Assembly: GCF_000331775.1 (NCBI RefSeq)
Contig: NZ_CAPJ01000154.1
Coordinates: forward strand, 1 to 23,658
Direction: 5' to 3'
Length of the DNA stretch: 23,658 nt
Source of the DNA: Xanthomonas translucens pv. translucens DSM 18974
GTDB lineage: Bacteria; Pseudomonadota; Gammaproteobacteria; Xanthomonadales; Xanthomonadaceae
Positions 12,861 through 22,246 of the stretch are shown here, one piece after another (within the stretch, counting starts at the first letter, position 1; the number at the start of each line of letters is the position of its first letter). The position numbers and the translations under genes are program-made. The notes below the pieces were generated by a model. The model was not told where the DNA came from, did no database searches, and saw nothing but the letters and a program-made list of their open reading frames with translations.

Positions 12861-13835
12861 TCAGCCGCGCGGATGGTGCTTGCTGTGCAGCTTCTGCAGG
12901 TGTTCGCGCGCGACCAGGGTGTATATCTGGGTGGTGGACAGCGAGCTGTGGCCGAGCAGCATCTGCAGCGCGCGCAGGTCGGCGCCGCGGTTGAGCAGGT
13001 GGGTGGCGAAGCTGTGGCGCAGCCCGTGCGGGCTGACCGCAGCCGGGTCGATGCCGGCCAGCGCCGCGTAGCGCTTGACCAGGCCCCAGAACTGCTGTCG
13101 GCTCAGCGGGTGCCGCGCCGCATCGATGAACATCGGCACGGTGCCGTCGCTGGCCGGCACCGCCTGCCCCGCCGCCAGCGCCGGCCGCGCCGTGTCCAGG
13201 TAGTGCTGCAGCCAGTGCTGCGATTCCTCGCCCAGCGGCACCAGGCGTTCCTTGCTGCCCTTGCCGGTGACCCGCAACACGCCCTGGCGCAGGTTCACCG
13301 CGTTCGCCGGCAGGTTGACCAGCTCGCTGACCCGCAGCCCGGCCGCGTACATCAGCTCGAGCATGGCGCGGTCGCGCAGGCCGGCCGGATCGGCGGCGTC
13401 CGGTGCCTCCAGCAGCGCGTCGATCTGGCTTTCGGCCAGCGCCTTGGGCAGGGAGCGCGGCAGCTTGGGCGGGTCGATCAGCGCGGTCGGGTCGTCGCGG
13501 CGCTCGCCGCGGCGCAGGCGCAAGGCGAAGAACGCGCGCAGCGAGGACAGCCAGCGCGCGTTGCTGCGCTGCGAATAGCCCAGCCGGGTGCGCCAGGCCA
13601 GGTAGTCGAACAAGGCCTGACGATCAGCCCCGGGCAGGCCGCCGCCGGCACCGTCGCGCCAGCGCGCGAAGCCTTCCAGGTCGCGCCGGTAGCTGTCCAG
13701 ACTCTGCCGCGCCAGCCCCTGCTCGGCCCAGGCCGTGTCCAGGAACTGCTGGATCGCGACGGCATCGGCATCGCGCAGCGGGGCGAGCCGTTGCGCCTGT
13801 TGGCGGCGCTCGGCGGGGGTACGGAGTTCGGGCAT
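12861..13835 (-). CDS. xerD: Site-specific tyrosine recombinase XerD
   Basis: Cytoplasmic recombinase of 324 residues that with XerC resolves chromosome dimers at dif. The N-terminal SAM-like core-binding domain (about 22-110) contains AIQQFLD and SYRRDLEGF. The catalytic domain has the full set: Arg168 in GLRVSEL, Lys192 in GKGSKER, His270 and Arg273 in [11 protein letters not shown], His296 in GHSSLS and nucleophile Tyr305 in TQIYT; spacing equals that of E. coli XerD. The first 20 residues are an extra Arg/Gln-rich tail. The ATG at 13835 is 13 bases from a GGGACTC array and has no clear Shine-Dalgarno, so a later start cannot be excluded. No integron, attachment site or phage is near, which fits housekeeping XerD. 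Confidence 0.95.
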   Translation of the reverse strand: MPELRTPAERRQQAQRLAPLRDADAVAIQQFLDTAWAEQGLARQSLDSYRRDLEGFARWRDGAGGGLPGADRQALFDYLAWRTRLGYSQRSNARWLSSLRAFFALRLRRGERRDDPTALIDPPKLPRSLPKALAESQIDALLEAPDAADPAGLRDRAMLELMYAAGLRVSELVNLPANAVNLRQGVLRVTGKGSKERLVPLGEESQHWLQHYLDTARPALAAGQAVPASDGTVPMFIDAARHPLSRQQFWGLVKRYAALAGIDPAAVSPHGLRHSFATHLLNRGADLRALQMLLGHSSLSTTQIYTLVAREHLQKLHSKHHPRG

Positions 13836-13848
13836 CGGGGGAGCTTAC

Positions 13849-13920
13849 GGGACTCGGGAGCTTTCGGGACTCGGGAGCTTTCGGGACTCGGGACTCGGGA
13901 CTCGGGACTCGGGACTCGGC
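13849..13920. repeat. Single heptamer array upstream of xerD, with compound 17-base repeats
   Basis: Two copies of a 17-base unit (GGGACTCGGGAGCTTTC, 13849-13865 and 13866-13882) are followed by five uninterrupted GGGACTC units (13883-13917) and GGC. There is no inverted partner arm nearby. It begins 13 bases before the xerD ATG and lies in the divergent promoter region shared with the RDD gene. The array is G-rich on the plus strand, so the xerD transcript would carry the C-rich version. Confidence 0.9.
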
Positions 13921-14018
13921 AAAGCCTAGCGCCGACTTCGCGTGGCGCAAGGCGGGGGCTGCGCCGATCGCGGTGGCGGCCGGTGACGTGCTGCTGGCGC
14001 TGCCGCTAAGCTGTGGCG

Positions 14019-14495
14019 ATGACCGCCGCGTCCACCGCCACCGCTTCCCGCCCGCGCGCGCTGCTGCCGTGGCGGCTGCTGGCGCTGTTCTACGATGCCT
14101 GGCCGGTGCTGGCGCTGTGGTTCGCGATCTCCGCGCTGTTCACCCTGGGCTACACGCTCGAAGGCCACGCGCCGCGCGAGAACATCGCTCCGTTCAGCGC
14201 CCTGCAGTGGCTGTTGTGGCTGTGCTGCTGGCTGGCGGCCGGGTTGTACGCGACGCTGAGCTGGCGCCGCGGCGGCCAGACCCTGGGCATGCGCCCGTGG
14301 CGGCTGCGCCTGCTCGGCGCCGATGGCGGCACGCCGAGCTGGGGCGCGCTGTGGCGGCGCTACTCGGTCGGCACGCTGTCGCTGCTGCTGGGCGGGCTGG
14401 GCTTCTGGTGGGCGCTGCTGGATCGCGAACGCTTGACGTGGCACGACCGTGCCAGCGGCACGCGGCTGGTTCGCCTTCCGAAGCAAAAACCCTGA
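14019..14495 (+). CDS. RDD family inner-membrane protein
   Basis: Small membrane protein of 158 residues. The RDD signature is seen as RLLALFYD near the N-terminus, followed by hydrophobic segments (WPVLALWFAISALFTLGY, LLWLCCWLAAGLYATL), then the typical GGQTLGMRPWRLRL loop, a WRRYS segment and a last hydrophobic helix before DRERLTWHDRASGTRLV. These match PF06271-type proteins, some of which are linked to cation transport, but the family function is poorly known. An in-frame GTG at 14013 is an alternative start; neither has a strong ribosome site. The gene is divergent from xerD and converges on the lptFG operon. Confidence 0.82.
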   Translation: MTAASTATASRPRALLPWRLLALFYDAWPVLALWFAISALFTLGYTLEGHAPRENIAPFSALQWLLWLCCWLAAGLYATLSWRRGGQTLGMRPWRLRLLGADGGTPSWGALWRRYSVGTLSLLLGGLGFWWALLDRERLTWHDRASGTRLVRLPKQKP

Positions 14496-14544
14496 TCGCA
14501 GCGCAACGACGCTGCCGGCTCCACGACTGCTTCAGGCCAGGAGA

Positions 14545-14560
14545 GCGCGCCGATGCGCGC
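14545..14560. terminator. Weak hairpin between convergent genes
   Basis: GCGCGC, loop CGAT, GCGCGC lies in the 81-base gap between the RDD gene stop and the stop of the small membrane protein gene on the other strand. The stem is six GC pairs without a T-run, so a terminator role is only a suggestion. Confidence 0.25.
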
Positions 14561-14576
14561 AATGGCGGCGGTCGTG

Positions 14577-14912
14577 TCACACACCCCGATCGCCGCGCTT
14601 GTGCACCGCTGCAGCCCTGCGCGACGCGACGCTGCGGCGAATGTGCCTTTCCAGGAACCCGCCCAACCAATAGATCGCCCAGAACATGAGCACCAGCATC
14701 AGCAGATACCCGGCCACCTCCGGCAACCACTCGAAGGCGGGCATCAAGCCGAGTTGCCCCAGCGCTAGCAAGGGCGGCAGGATCGGGACTAGCCGCCAAA
14801 ACATTCGGGCTTTGAGATTGAGCTGCGGCTCCTGCGCCAACCAATGGCACCACACGATCACTCCCACATACAGCAGACAGAACACCAACCCGGTTGGGCT
14901 CAACCGGCGCAT
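14577..14912 (-). CDS. Small membrane protein downstream of lptG, function unknown
   Basis: 111 residues with three likely membrane helices (GLVFCLLYVGVIVWCHWLA, a LVPILPPLLALGQLGL segment, and VAGYLLMLVLMFWAIYWLGG) and a basic C-terminal tail. The ATG is four bases after the lptG stop, so it is very likely the last gene of the lptFG operon. I do not recognise a family. The tight spacing and the helices make it a real gene; a role in the envelope would be inference from position alone. Confidence 0.7.
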   Translation of the reverse strand: MRRLSPTGLVFCLLYVGVIVWCHWLAQEPQLNLKARMFWRLVPILPPLLALGQLGLMPAFEWLPEVAGYLLMLVLMFWAIYWLGGFLERHIRRSVASRRAAAVHKRGDRGV

Positions 14913-14916
14913 CGAC

Positions 14917-16023
14917 TCAACTGCTGCGTTTGCGGAACAACAGCCACGACACGGTCAGCATCACCAGCGGCGGCAACGCGTAGGCGATGCGGTAGTCGAA
15001 CTTGAGCGCGCCGGCCATGCGCCCAAAGAACAGCTGCAGCAGCCAGAACACCAGCGCGAACAGGATGCCCAGGAACAGCCGCTTGCCCATGCCGCCGCTG
15101 CGCAGCGCGCCGAACGCGAACGGGATCGCGGCGAAGCACAGCGCCAGCACGTTGACCGGATAGAACCAGCGGCTCCAGTACTGGTCCTCGTAGTCGCGCG
15201 CGTCCAGGCCGTTGCGGCGCCGGTACTCGATGCTGGTGTGCAGGTCGTGCGCGGACAGGTTGCGCGGCTTGGCCAGGCCCGAGGCCAGCGCGGCGGCGTC
15301 CAGCCGCGAGGCCCACGGCAGGCTATCGAACTTCTCGCGCTGCACCGCGCGTTCGGCGAAGGTATCGCGGTACACCTGCTTCAGGGTCCAGCCGCTGCTG
15401 CGGTGCTCGGCGGTGGCGGCATGGGTCAGCGAGGCCAGGCGCCCGGCCTGGTCCAGCGTGTACAGGCGCACGTCGCGCAGTTCCAGCCAGGTGCCGCCGG
15501 CCTCTTCCAGATGCTCTTCGCCGCTCTGCGCGTTGAGGAAGGTGTCGCCTTCGCGCGCCCACAGCCCGGAGTAGCGGGCCATGCTCATGTTGCCGTTGTA
15601 CTTGGCGTTGGCCTTGATCGCATCGGCCTGGTTCTGCGCCCACGGCGCCAGGGTCTCGCCGCTGAACACCATCGCCACGGTCAGCACCGCCATCGTCGCC
15701 GCCGCGGCCACGCTCAGCCGCCGCCGCGACAGGCCCAGCGCGCGCAGCGCGGTCAGTTCGGAGGTGGCCGCCAGCTGGCCCAGGCCCATCAGCACGCCGA
15801 TCACCGCCCCGGTCGGGAACAGGGTGTAGGCGCGCCGCGGCACGGTGTAGGCGACGAACGCCACGGCGTGGCCCAGGCTGTAGCTGCCCTTGCCGATGTC
15901 CTTGAATTCGTTGGACAAGGCCATGATCACGTCGAGCCCGAGCAGCACCGCCCAGGTCAGCAGAACGGTGCCGAGCACGGCGCGTCCGACGTAGACGTCG
16001 TGCAGGTTCGGACGCAGCCTCAT
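14917..16023 (-). CDS. lptG: LPS export system permease LptG
   Basis: Inner-membrane permease of 368 residues that with LptF and the LptB ATPase extracts LPS and feeds it to LptC. It starts MRLRPNLHDVYVGRAVLG. The first membrane helices lie within the first 110 residues, including the LRALGLSRRR coupling segment, then a periplasmic beta-jellyroll region (about 125-270) and three C-terminal helices ending WLLFRKRSS. The ATG at 16023 overlaps the lptF stop in an ATGA, so translation is coupled. A longer open frame upstream over lptF is a shadow. Confidence 0.95.
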   Translation of the reverse strand: MRLRPNLHDVYVGRAVLGTVLLTWAVLLGLDVIMALSNEFKDIGKGSYSLGHAVAFVAYTVPRRAYTLFPTGAVIGVLMGLGQLAATSELTALRALGLSRRRLSVAAAATMAVLTVAMVFSGETLAPWAQNQADAIKANAKYNGNMSMARYSGLWAREGDTFLNAQSGEEHLEEAGGTWLELRDVRLYTLDQAGRLASLTHAATAEHRSSGWTLKQVYRDTFAERAVQREKFDSLPWASRLDAAALASGLAKPRNLSAHDLHTSIEYRRRNGLDARDYEDQYWSRWFYPVNVLALCFAAIPFAFGALRSGGMGKRLFLGILFALVFWLLQLFFGRMAGALKFDYRIAYALPPLVMLTVSWLLFRKRSS

Positions 16024-17105
16024 GCCGCCTGCCTCCGCGGCCGCGACAGCTGGCCGTCGCGCAGATAGGTCCACACCGCCAGCACCAGCAGCGGCACGGT
16101 CAGCCACCACAGGCCCAGCGCGCGGGGCAGCTTGTCGGTGCTCAGCCACTGGGTGCCGATGAACATCAGGTTGGTGCCGACCAGGTAGGCCAGGAACGCC
16201 AGCATGATCCGGCCGTAGCGCTGCTGGCGCGGCGAGCTGCGCGACAGCGGCAGGGTCAGCAGGGCGAAGGCCAGCGCCAGCAGCGGCGGAGCGATGCGCG
16301 CGTGCAGCTGCGCATTGGCCTGCGGCCGCGGGTCGCCGATCAGCTTGGCGGTGGGCAACAGCTCGGGATCGTCGTCCTTGCGCGCCTCGCTGCGGTCGGG
16401 CAGGGCCACGTCGTTGCTGACGTAGCGCATCAGCCGGTAGTCCATGGCGTCGCCGGCCAGCGGCCCCTCGACGCGGTAGCCATCCTCCAGGCGCAGGTAA
16501 CGGTCGGCCCGGCCCTCGAAGAACATCGCGCCGCGCTGCGCGGTGACCACGTCCAGGCGGCCGTCCTTCTGCCGCTGCATGAACACCTTGCCCAGCTTGG
16601 TGCCGTCGCCGGACAGGGTGCTGATGTAGACGATGCCGCCGTCGGACAGCGTGGTGAAGCGCCCGGCCTCCAGACCGGCCATCAGCAGGCTGCGGTTGGC
16701 CTCGTCGATCAGCCGGTCGGAGGTGCGGTCGGCCCAGGGCCCCAGCCACAGCGAGCACAGCCCGACCAGGGCCACCACCGGCACCACCAGCATCAGGATC
16801 GGCCGCAGCAGGCGCCGCGGGCCGACGCCGATGGCGGTGATCACCGCCATTTCCGAGTCGCGGTACAGACGCGCCAGCGCCAGCAGCAGGCCCAGCATCA
16901 GCGCCAGCGGCAGGATCAGCGGCAGATACACCACGAATTGCAGGCCCAACTGCGAAAACAGCAGCTTGGCCGGGATGCGGCCATCGGCGATGTTGCCCAG
17001 GATGTCGACCAGCACACCGCCGACACTGACCACCAGCAGCACGATGAGGGTGGCCAGGAAGCTCTGGATGAAATCGCGCAGCAGGTATCGATCGAGCTTC
17101 GGCAT
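16020..17105 (-). CDS. lptF: LPS export system permease LptF
   Basis: Partner permease of LptG in the LptB2FG transporter, 361 residues. It begins MPKLDRYLLRDFIQSFLATL, the usual LptF N-terminus, with helices to about residue 125 (including AVITAIGVGPRRLLRP), a periplasmic domain (about 130-260) and three C-terminal helices. It is the first gene of lptF-lptG-small membrane protein and is divergent from pepA across a 108-base gap, the arrangement also found in E. coli and many gammaproteobacteria. No strong ribosome site is visible before the ATG. The gap carries a small dyad, CCAGCC and GGCTGG (17149-17166), that could serve regulation. Confidence 0.96.
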   Translation of the reverse strand: MPKLDRYLLRDFIQSFLATLIVLLVVSVGGVLVDILGNIADGRIPAKLLFSQLGLQFVVYLPLILPLALMLGLLLALARLYRDSEMAVITAIGVGPRRLLRPILMLVVPVVALVGLCSLWLGPWADRTSDRLIDEANRSLLMAGLEAGRFTTLSDGGIVYISTLSGDGTKLGKVFMQRQKDGRLDVVTAQRGAMFFEGRADRYLRLEDGYRVEGPLAGDAMDYRLMRYVSNDVALPDRSEARKDDDPELLPTAKLIGDPRPQANAQLHARIAPPLLALAFALLTLPLSRSSPRQQRYGRIMLAFLAYLVGTNLMFIGTQWLSTDKLPRALGLWWLTVPLLVLAVWTYLRDGQLSRPRRQAA

Positions 17106-17213
17106 GGGGGTGGGTTGATTTAGACTCTCGGATTCGTTCGCGGCAGAGCCAGCCTAACCCGGCTGGACCTAAACAGCCCGCGATTGTACGGATTTGCCAA
17201 CGGAATCTGATCA

Positions 17214-18713
17214 ATGGCCCTGGAATTCACCCTGAACCACGACGCCCCGGCGACTGCGGCGTTCGATTGCATCGTCGTCGGCGTGTTCGCCGACAAGCGC
17301 TTGTCGCCCGCCGCCCAGGCCCTGGATGCGGCCAGCGGCGGACGCCTGACCGCCCTGGCCGGCCGCGGCGACCTCAGCGGCAAGACCGGCGCCAGCGCGC
17401 TGCTGCACGACCTGCCCGGGGTGACCGCGCCGCGCGTGCTGGTGGTCGGCCTGGGCGAGGCCGCCAAGTTCGGCGTGCCGCAGTACCTGAAGGCGGTCGG
17501 CGACGCGGCGCGCGCACTGAAGAGCGGGCCGGCGGCCAGGGCGCTGTTCACCCTGTCCGAACTGGAGATCAAAGGCCGCGACCAGGCCTGGGCGATCCGC
17601 CAGGCGGTGATCGCCAGCGACCACGCCTGCTACCGCTACACCGCCACCCTGGGCAAGAAGAAGCCCGACGACGGCGGCCTGGCCAGCCTGGCCGTACTCG
17701 GCCAGGACGCCACCGCGCTGGCCCAGGGCCAGGCCATCGCCGCCGGCGTGACATTCGCCCGCGAGCTCGGCAACCTGCCGCCGAACCTGTGCACCCCGGC
17801 CTACCTGGCCGAGACCGCCGCGGCGTTCGCCCACGGCATCGACGGCGCCGAGGCCGAGATCCTCGACGAAACGCAGATGCAGGCGCTGGGCATGGGCTCG
17901 CTGCTGGCGGTGGCGCGCGGCTCGGCCAACCGCCCGCGGCTGCTGGTGCTGAAGTGGAACGGCGGCGGCGACGCCAAGCCCTACGTGCTGGTCGGCAAGG
18001 GCATCACCTTCGACACCGGCGGCGTCAACCTGAAGACCCAGGGCGGCATCGAGGAGATGAAGTACGACATGTGCGGCGGCGCCAACGTCATCGGCACCTT
18101 CGTTGCCACCGCCACCGCGCGCCTGCCGCTGAACCTGGTGGTGGTGGTGCCGGCGGTGGAGAACGCGATCGACGGCGATGCCTACCGCCCCTCCGACGTG
18201 ATCACCAGCATGTCCGGCAAGACCATCGAAGTCGGCAACACCGACGCCGAAGGCCGCCTGATCCTGTGCGACGCGCTGACCTACGCCGAACGCTTCAACC
18301 CCGAGGCGCTGATCGACGTGGCCACCCTCACCGGCGCCTGCATGGTCGCCCTCGGCCACCAGACCGCCGGCCTGATGAGCAAGCACGACGACCTGGCCAA
18401 CGAGTTGCTGGCGGCCGGCGAGCACGTGTTCGACCGCGCCTGGCGCCTGCCGCTGTGGGACGAATACCAGGGCCTGCTCGATTCCAGCTTCGCCGACGTC
18501 TACAACATCGGCGGCCGCTGGGCCGGCGCCATCACTGCCGGCTGCTTCCTGTCGCGCTTCACCGAAGGCCAGCGCTGGGCGCATCTGGACATCGCCGGCG
18601 TGGCCAGCGACGAAGGCAAGCGCGGCATGGCGACGGGCCGGCCGGTAGGGTTGTTGAGTCAGTGGTTGCTGGATAGAGCCGGGACTCGGGACTCGGGACT
18701 CGGGACTCGGTAA
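17214..18713 (+). CDS. pepA: Leucyl aminopeptidase PepA with repeat-encoded C-terminal tail
   Basis: Cytosolic M17 aminopeptidase, hexameric in known members, removing N-terminal residues from peptides; in E. coli PepA also aids Xer recombination and acts as a DNA-binding regulator. Of 499 residues, the N-terminal domain is about 1-165 and the catalytic domain about 170-490. Catalytic and metal residues are visible: Lys262 and Asp267 in [10 protein letters not shown], and Asp344, Glu346 and Arg348 in the signature [10 protein letters not shown]. The E. coli protein ends shortly after its LLNRAG (from memory); here LLDRAG is followed by [10 protein letters not shown], encoded by the left arm of a heptamer element, and the TAA lies just beyond that arm. 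First gene of pepA-holC-valS. Confidence 0.96.
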   Translation: MALEFTLNHDAPATAAFDCIVVGVFADKRLSPAAQALDAASGGRLTALAGRGDLSGKTGASALLHDLPGVTAPRVLVVGLGEAAKFGVPQYLKAVGDAARALKSGPAARALFTLSELEIKGRDQAWAIRQAVIASDHACYRYTATLGKKKPDDGGLASLAVLGQDATALAQGQAIAAGVTFARELGNLPPNLCTPAYLAETAAAFAHGIDGAEAEILDETQMQALGMGSLLAVARGSANRPRLLVLKWNGGGDAKPYVLVGKGITFDTGGVNLKTQGGIEEMKYDMCGGANVIGTFVATATARLPLNLVVVVPAVENAIDGDAYRPSDVITSMSGKTIEVGNTDAEGRLILCDALTYAERFNPEALIDVATLTGACMVALGHQTAGLMSKHDDLANELLAAGEHVFDRAWRLPLWDEYQGLLDSSFADVYNIGGRWAGAITAGCFLSRFTEGQRWAHLDIAGVASDEGKRGMATGRPVGLLSQWLLDRAGTRDSGLGTR

Positions 18714-18837
18714 GGCGCTGCCATGTCATTCTCCCGAACCTGCGTCAGCACCGGCAGGATCTTGCTGGATTCCAGAAAGAGTCGCCGTTACTCGCGAACC
18801 CGCTTTCCGAGTCCCGAGTCCCGGGTCCGGAGTCCCG
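18678..18837. repeat. Heptamer-arm element spanning the pepA end and the pepA-holC gap
   Basis: The left arm 18678-18710 is GCC, four GGGACTC units and GG, and is translated as the end of PepA. The right arm 18808-18837 has two clean GAGTCCC units, a degenerate copy with GGGTCCGG, and a final GAGTCCC. The core is about 97 bases. Its right inner edge, GAACCCGCTTT followed by CCGAGTCCC, is nearly the same as that of the dsbC-purL element, evidence that the cores share ancestry. It ends seven bases before the holC ATG. Confidence 0.88.
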
Positions 18838-18844
18838 CCCCCTG

Positions 18845-19267
18845 ATGCGCGCCGACTTCTACCTGATCGCCAAGCCGCGCTTCCTCACCGAGCCGCTGCG
18901 GCTGGTCTGCGAGCTGGCGCGCAAGGCCAACGACGCCAACCTGTGGACGCTGGTGCTGGCGCGCGACCAGGCGCAGGCCGAGGAGCTGGACGAACTGCTG
19001 TGGGCATTCGACGACGACGCCTACATCCCGCACCAGATCGCCGGCGCCGATGTCGACGAGGAAGAGGCGCAGGTGCTGATCGTCCCGCCCGGCGTGGAAG
19101 CGCCGTCGCGCGCGCTGGTGATCAACCTGCGCGACGACGCCTACCTTGGCACCTGCGAGCGCGTGCTGGAAGTGGTCCCGGCCGACCCGGCCGCGCGCGA
19201 GCCGCTGCGCGAACGCTGGAAACAGTACAAGGCGCTGGGCTTCGAGGTCAGCAAGTACGACATGTGA
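18845..19267 (+). CDS. holC: DNA polymerase III chi subunit
   Basis: 140 residues, starting MRADFYLIAKPRFL. Chi bridges the clamp loader (through psi) and single-strand binding protein. The fold is recognised by the conserved lengths and segments LVCELARKAN, DELLWAFDDDAYIPHQ and VLINL-like strands, and by position between pepA and valS, as in E. coli. The ATG has no well-placed Shine-Dalgarno: the nearest, GGAG at 18829-18832, is 12 bases away and is made by a mutated repeat unit. The stop is four bases before the next element. Confidence 0.92.
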   Translation: MRADFYLIAKPRFLTEPLRLVCELARKANDANLWTLVLARDQAQAEELDELLWAFDDDAYIPHQIAGADVDEEEAQVLIVPPGVEAPSRALVINLRDDAYLGTCERVLEVVPADPAAREPLRERWKQYKALGFEVSKYDM

Positions 19268-19270
19268 TGA

Positions 19271-19370
19271 AGCCGGGATTGGGGATTGGGGATGGATCTC
19301 CAGATCCCCGGCATCCTTGCATCGGCACCCTCCCGCGCGAATCCCCAATCCCGAATAACGAATCCCGGCT
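19271..19370. repeat. Variant heptamer-arm element (GGGATTG type) filling the holC-valS gap
   Basis: It begins AGCCGGGATT (19271-19280) and ends AATCCCGGCT (19361-19370), perfect 10-base terminal inverted repeats. The left arm carries GGGATTG, GGGATTG and GGGATGG; the right arm has AATCCCCAATCCCG and a second AATCCCG. The overall layout equals that of the GGGACTC elements with the same GCCGGGA and TCCCGGC caps, so it looks like a diverged subfamily. It occupies 100 of the 108 bases between the holC stop and the valS ATG. Confidence 0.87.
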
Positions 19371-19375
19371 TCCCC

Positions 19376-22225
19376 ATGACCACCCTCGCCCCGAGCTACG
19401 ACCCCACCTCCTTCGAATCGCGCCTGTACGCCCAGTGGGAAGCGGCCGGCTACTTCAAGCCGTCCGGGCAGGGCGAGGCGTACACGGTGCTGCTGCCGCC
19501 GCCGAACGTGACCGGCACCCTGCACATGGGCCACGCCTTCCAGCACACGCTGATGGATGCGCTGGTGCGCTACCACCGCATGCGCGGCTTCGACACGTTG
19601 TGGCAGGTCGGCAGCGACCACGCCGGCATCGCCACCGAGATGGTGGTGTCGCGCAACCTGGCGCTGGCAGGCCAGGGCGAGACCCGCGACGCGCTGGGGC
19701 GCGAAGGCTTCATCGCCAAGGTGTGGGAATGGAAGGCGCAGTCGGGCGACACCATCGAGCGGCAGATGCGCCGCCTGGGCACCTCCAGCGACTGGTCGCG
19801 CAGCAGCTTCACCATGGACCCGCAGCCGTCGGCGGCGGTGGTCGAGGCGTTCGTGCGCTGGCACGAGCAAGGCCTGATCTACCGCGGCCAGCGCCTGGTC
19901 AACTGGGACCCGGTGCTGAAGACCGCGATCTCCGACCTGGAAGTGGAGAACGTGGAAGAAGACGGTTTCCTGTGGTCGATCGCCTACGCGCTGGAGGACG
20001 GCGCCAGCTACGAGCACGTCGAGCACGATACCGACGGCAACGAGACCCTGCGCGAAACCCGCGACTCTCTGGTGGTGGCCACCACGCGCCCGGAAACCCT
20101 GCTCGGCGACACCGCGGTGATGGTGCACCCCCAGGACGAACGTTACGCGCACCTGATCGGCAAGACGGTGACGCTGCCGCTGACCGGTCGAAGCGTGCCG
20201 GTGATCGGCGACGACTACGTGGACCGCGCGTTCGGCACCGGCGTGGTCAAGGTGACGCCGGCGCACGATTTCAATGATTACCAGGTTGGCGTGCGGCATG
20301 GGCTGCCGATGATCAACCTGTTCACCCCAACCGCGGCGATCAACGACAACGCGCCGGAGAAGTATCGTGGCCTGGACCGCTACGACGCGCGCAAGGCGGT
20401 GCTGGCCGACCTGGAAGACCTCGGCCTGCTGATTGAGACCAAGCCGCACAAGCTGCAGGTGCCGCGCGGCGACCGCACCGGCCAGGTGATCGAGCCCTAC
20501 CTCACCGACCAGTGGTTCGTGAAGATGGACGCGCTGGCCAAACGCGGCCTGGAGCTGGTCGAGTCGGGTCAAGTGAAGTTCGTGCCGCCGAACTGGATCA
20601 ACACCTATCGCCACTGGATGGAGAACATCCAGGACTGGTGCATCAGCCGCCAGCTGTGGTGGGGCCATCGCATTCCGGCGTGGTTCGACGACGCCGGCAC
20701 TTGCTACGTCGGTCGCGACGAGGCCGAGGCACGCGCGAAGCACGGCCTCGGCGCCGACATCGCCCTGCACCAGGACAACGACGTGCTGGAAACCTGGTTC
20801 TCCTCGCAGCTGTGGCCGTTCTCGACGATGGGCTGGCCCGATCCGCAGGCGATGGCCGAGCGCGGCTTCGACCGCTACCTGCCGTCGAGCGTGTTGGTCA
20901 CCGGCTTCGACATCATCTTCTTCTGGGTGGCGCGGATGATCATGGCCACCGACAGCTTCACCGGCCAGGTGCCGTTCCGCGACGTGTACATCACCGGCCT
21001 GATCCGCGACAAGGACGGGCAGAAGATGTCCAAGTCCAAGGGCAACGTGCTCGACCCGCTGGACATCATCGACGGCATCAGCATCGAGGATCTGGTCGCC
21101 AAGCGCACCACCGGGCTGATGCAGCCGCGCATGGCCGAGAAGATCGAGAAGGCCACGCGCAAGGAATTCCCCGAGGGCATCATCGCCCACGGCGCCGACG
21201 CGCTGCGCTTCACCATCGCCGCGCTGGCCGGCCACGGCCGCGACATCAAGTTCGACCTCGGCCGTGCCGAGGGCTACAAGAATTTCTGCAACAAGTTGTG
21301 GAATGCCAGCCGCTTCGTGCTGATGAATACGGAAGGCCGGGACTCGGGACTCGGGACTCGGGACTCGGCACACGTGCCGGTCACCGATGCCGAGAAGTGG
21401 ATTTTGGTGCGGCTGGACAAGGTCAGTGCCGAGGCGCAGGCGCATTACGCCGCCTACCGTTTCGATCTGCTGGCGCAATGCCTGTACGAGTTCGCCTGGA
21501 ACGAGTTCTGCGACTGGTTCCTGGAACTGACCAAGCCGGCCTTGAACGGCGACGACGCCGCGGCCGCCGACAGCACCCGCCACACCCTGCTGCAGGTGCT
21601 GGAGACGCTGTTGCGCCTGCTGCATCCGCTGACCCCGTTCGTCACCGAGGAACTGTGGCAGCAGGTGGCGCCGCGCCTGGGCATCGCCGCACCGACCATC
21701 TCGCTGCAGCCGTATCCGCGCACCGGCGACCTGGACGTGAGCGCCTACGCCGGCGCCGAAGCCGATATCGAATGGCTCAAGGCGATGGTCTCGGCGCTGC
21801 GCCGGGTGCGCAGCGAACTCAACGTGCCGCCATCCAGGCTGGTGCCGCTGCTGCTGCAGGGCGGCCACGCCGAAGACCGCGCGCGGGTGCAACGTTTCGC
21901 CTCGCAGCTGAAGTTCCTGCTGCGGCTGGAGGCGATCCAGTGGCTGGACGCGGCACAGGACGCACCGCCGGCCGCGGCGGCGATCGTCGGCGAACTGCGG
22001 CTGCTGGTACCGCTGGAGGGCTTGGTCGATCTGGACGCCGAGCGCACCCGCCTGGACAAGGAGATCAAGCGCGTGGATGCGGAGATCGGCAAGTGCAACG
22101 GCAAGCTCGGCAACGCCACCTTCGTGCAGAACGCACCGGCGGCGGTGGTCGAGCAGGAGCGCGCGCGCCTGGCCGACTGGACCACGCAGCTGGCCGGCCT
22201 GCGCGAGCAGCGCGCCAAGCTGTAA
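19376..22225 (+). CDS. valS: Valyl-tRNA synthetase with an in-frame heptamer array
   Basis: Class I synthetase of 949 residues charging tRNA-Val. The HIGH motif is HMGH at 50-53 and KMSKS is at 550-554, with the CP1 editing domain between them; an anticodon-binding domain and the C-terminal coiled-coil arm (about 885-949, [20 protein letters not shown]) complete it. The ATG at 19376 gives the usual [10 protein letters not shown] start, but no Shine-Dalgarno precedes it. An in-frame ATG at 19292 inside the upstream element follows G-rich sequence and would add 28 residues. At residues about 654-665, just after [12 protein letters not shown], the peptide [10 protein letters not shown] is encoded by four GGGACTC units. 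E. coli has a loop of similar length there, so the array seems to replace or remodel it. Confidence 0.96.
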   Translation: MTTLAPSYDPTSFESRLYAQWEAAGYFKPSGQGEAYTVLLPPPNVTGTLHMGHAFQHTLMDALVRYHRMRGFDTLWQVGSDHAGIATEMVVSRNLALAGQGETRDALGREGFIAKVWEWKAQSGDTIERQMRRLGTSSDWSRSSFTMDPQPSAAVVEAFVRWHEQGLIYRGQRLVNWDPVLKTAISDLEVENVEEDGFLWSIAYALEDGASYEHVEHDTDGNETLRETRDSLVVATTRPETLLGDTAVMVHPQDERYAHLIGKTVTLPLTGRSVPVIGDDYVDRAFGTGVVKVTPAHDFNDYQVGVRHGLPMINLFTPTAAINDNAPEKYRGLDRYDARKAVLADLEDLGLLIETKPHKLQVPRGDRTGQVIEPYLTDQWFVKMDALAKRGLELVESGQVKFVPPNWINTYRHWMENIQDWCISRQLWWGHRIPAWFDDAGTCYVGRDEAEARAKHGLGADIALHQDNDVLETWFSSQLWPFSTMGWPDPQAMAERGFDRYLPSSVLVTGFDIIFFWVARMIMATDSFTGQVPFRDVYITGLIRDKDGQKMSKSKGNVLDPLDIIDGISIEDLVAKRTTGLMQPRMAEKIEKATRKEFPEGIIAHGADALRFTIAALAGHGRDIKFDLGRAEGYKNFCNKLWNASRFVLMNTEGRDSGLGTRDSAHVPVTDAEKWILVRLDKVSAEAQAHYAAYRFDLLAQCLYEFAWNEFCDWFLELTKPALNGDDAAAADSTRHTLLQVLETLLRLLHPLTPFVTEELWQQVAPRLGIAAPTISLQPYPRTGDLDVSAYAGAEADIEWLKAMVSALRRVRSELNVPPSRLVPLLLQGGHAEDRARVQRFASQLKFLLRLEAIQWLDAAQDAPPAAAAIVGELRLLVPLEGLVDLDAERTRLDKEIKRVDAEIGKCNGKLGNATFVQNAPAAVVEQERARLADWTTQLAGLREQRAKL
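21336..21368. repeat. Single heptamer array within valS
   Basis: GCC, exactly four GGGACTC units (21339-21366) and GG, without an inverted partner. Identical to the left arms of the pepA, purL and dsbC-purL elements. It is translated between the catalytic and anticodon-binding parts of ValS. Confidence 0.92.
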
Positions 22226-22246
22226 GTCGCGGACAACCCCAAGCGC

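Noticed and set aside
13849..13920. Heptamer arrays as CRISPR repeats
   Set aside because: Units are seven bases without spacers, and no cas gene is present.
14917..17214. 765-codon minus-strand frame joining the lptF and lptG regions as a fusion
   Set aside because: Its first half is out of frame with LptF; the real genes overlap by ATGA at 16020-16023.
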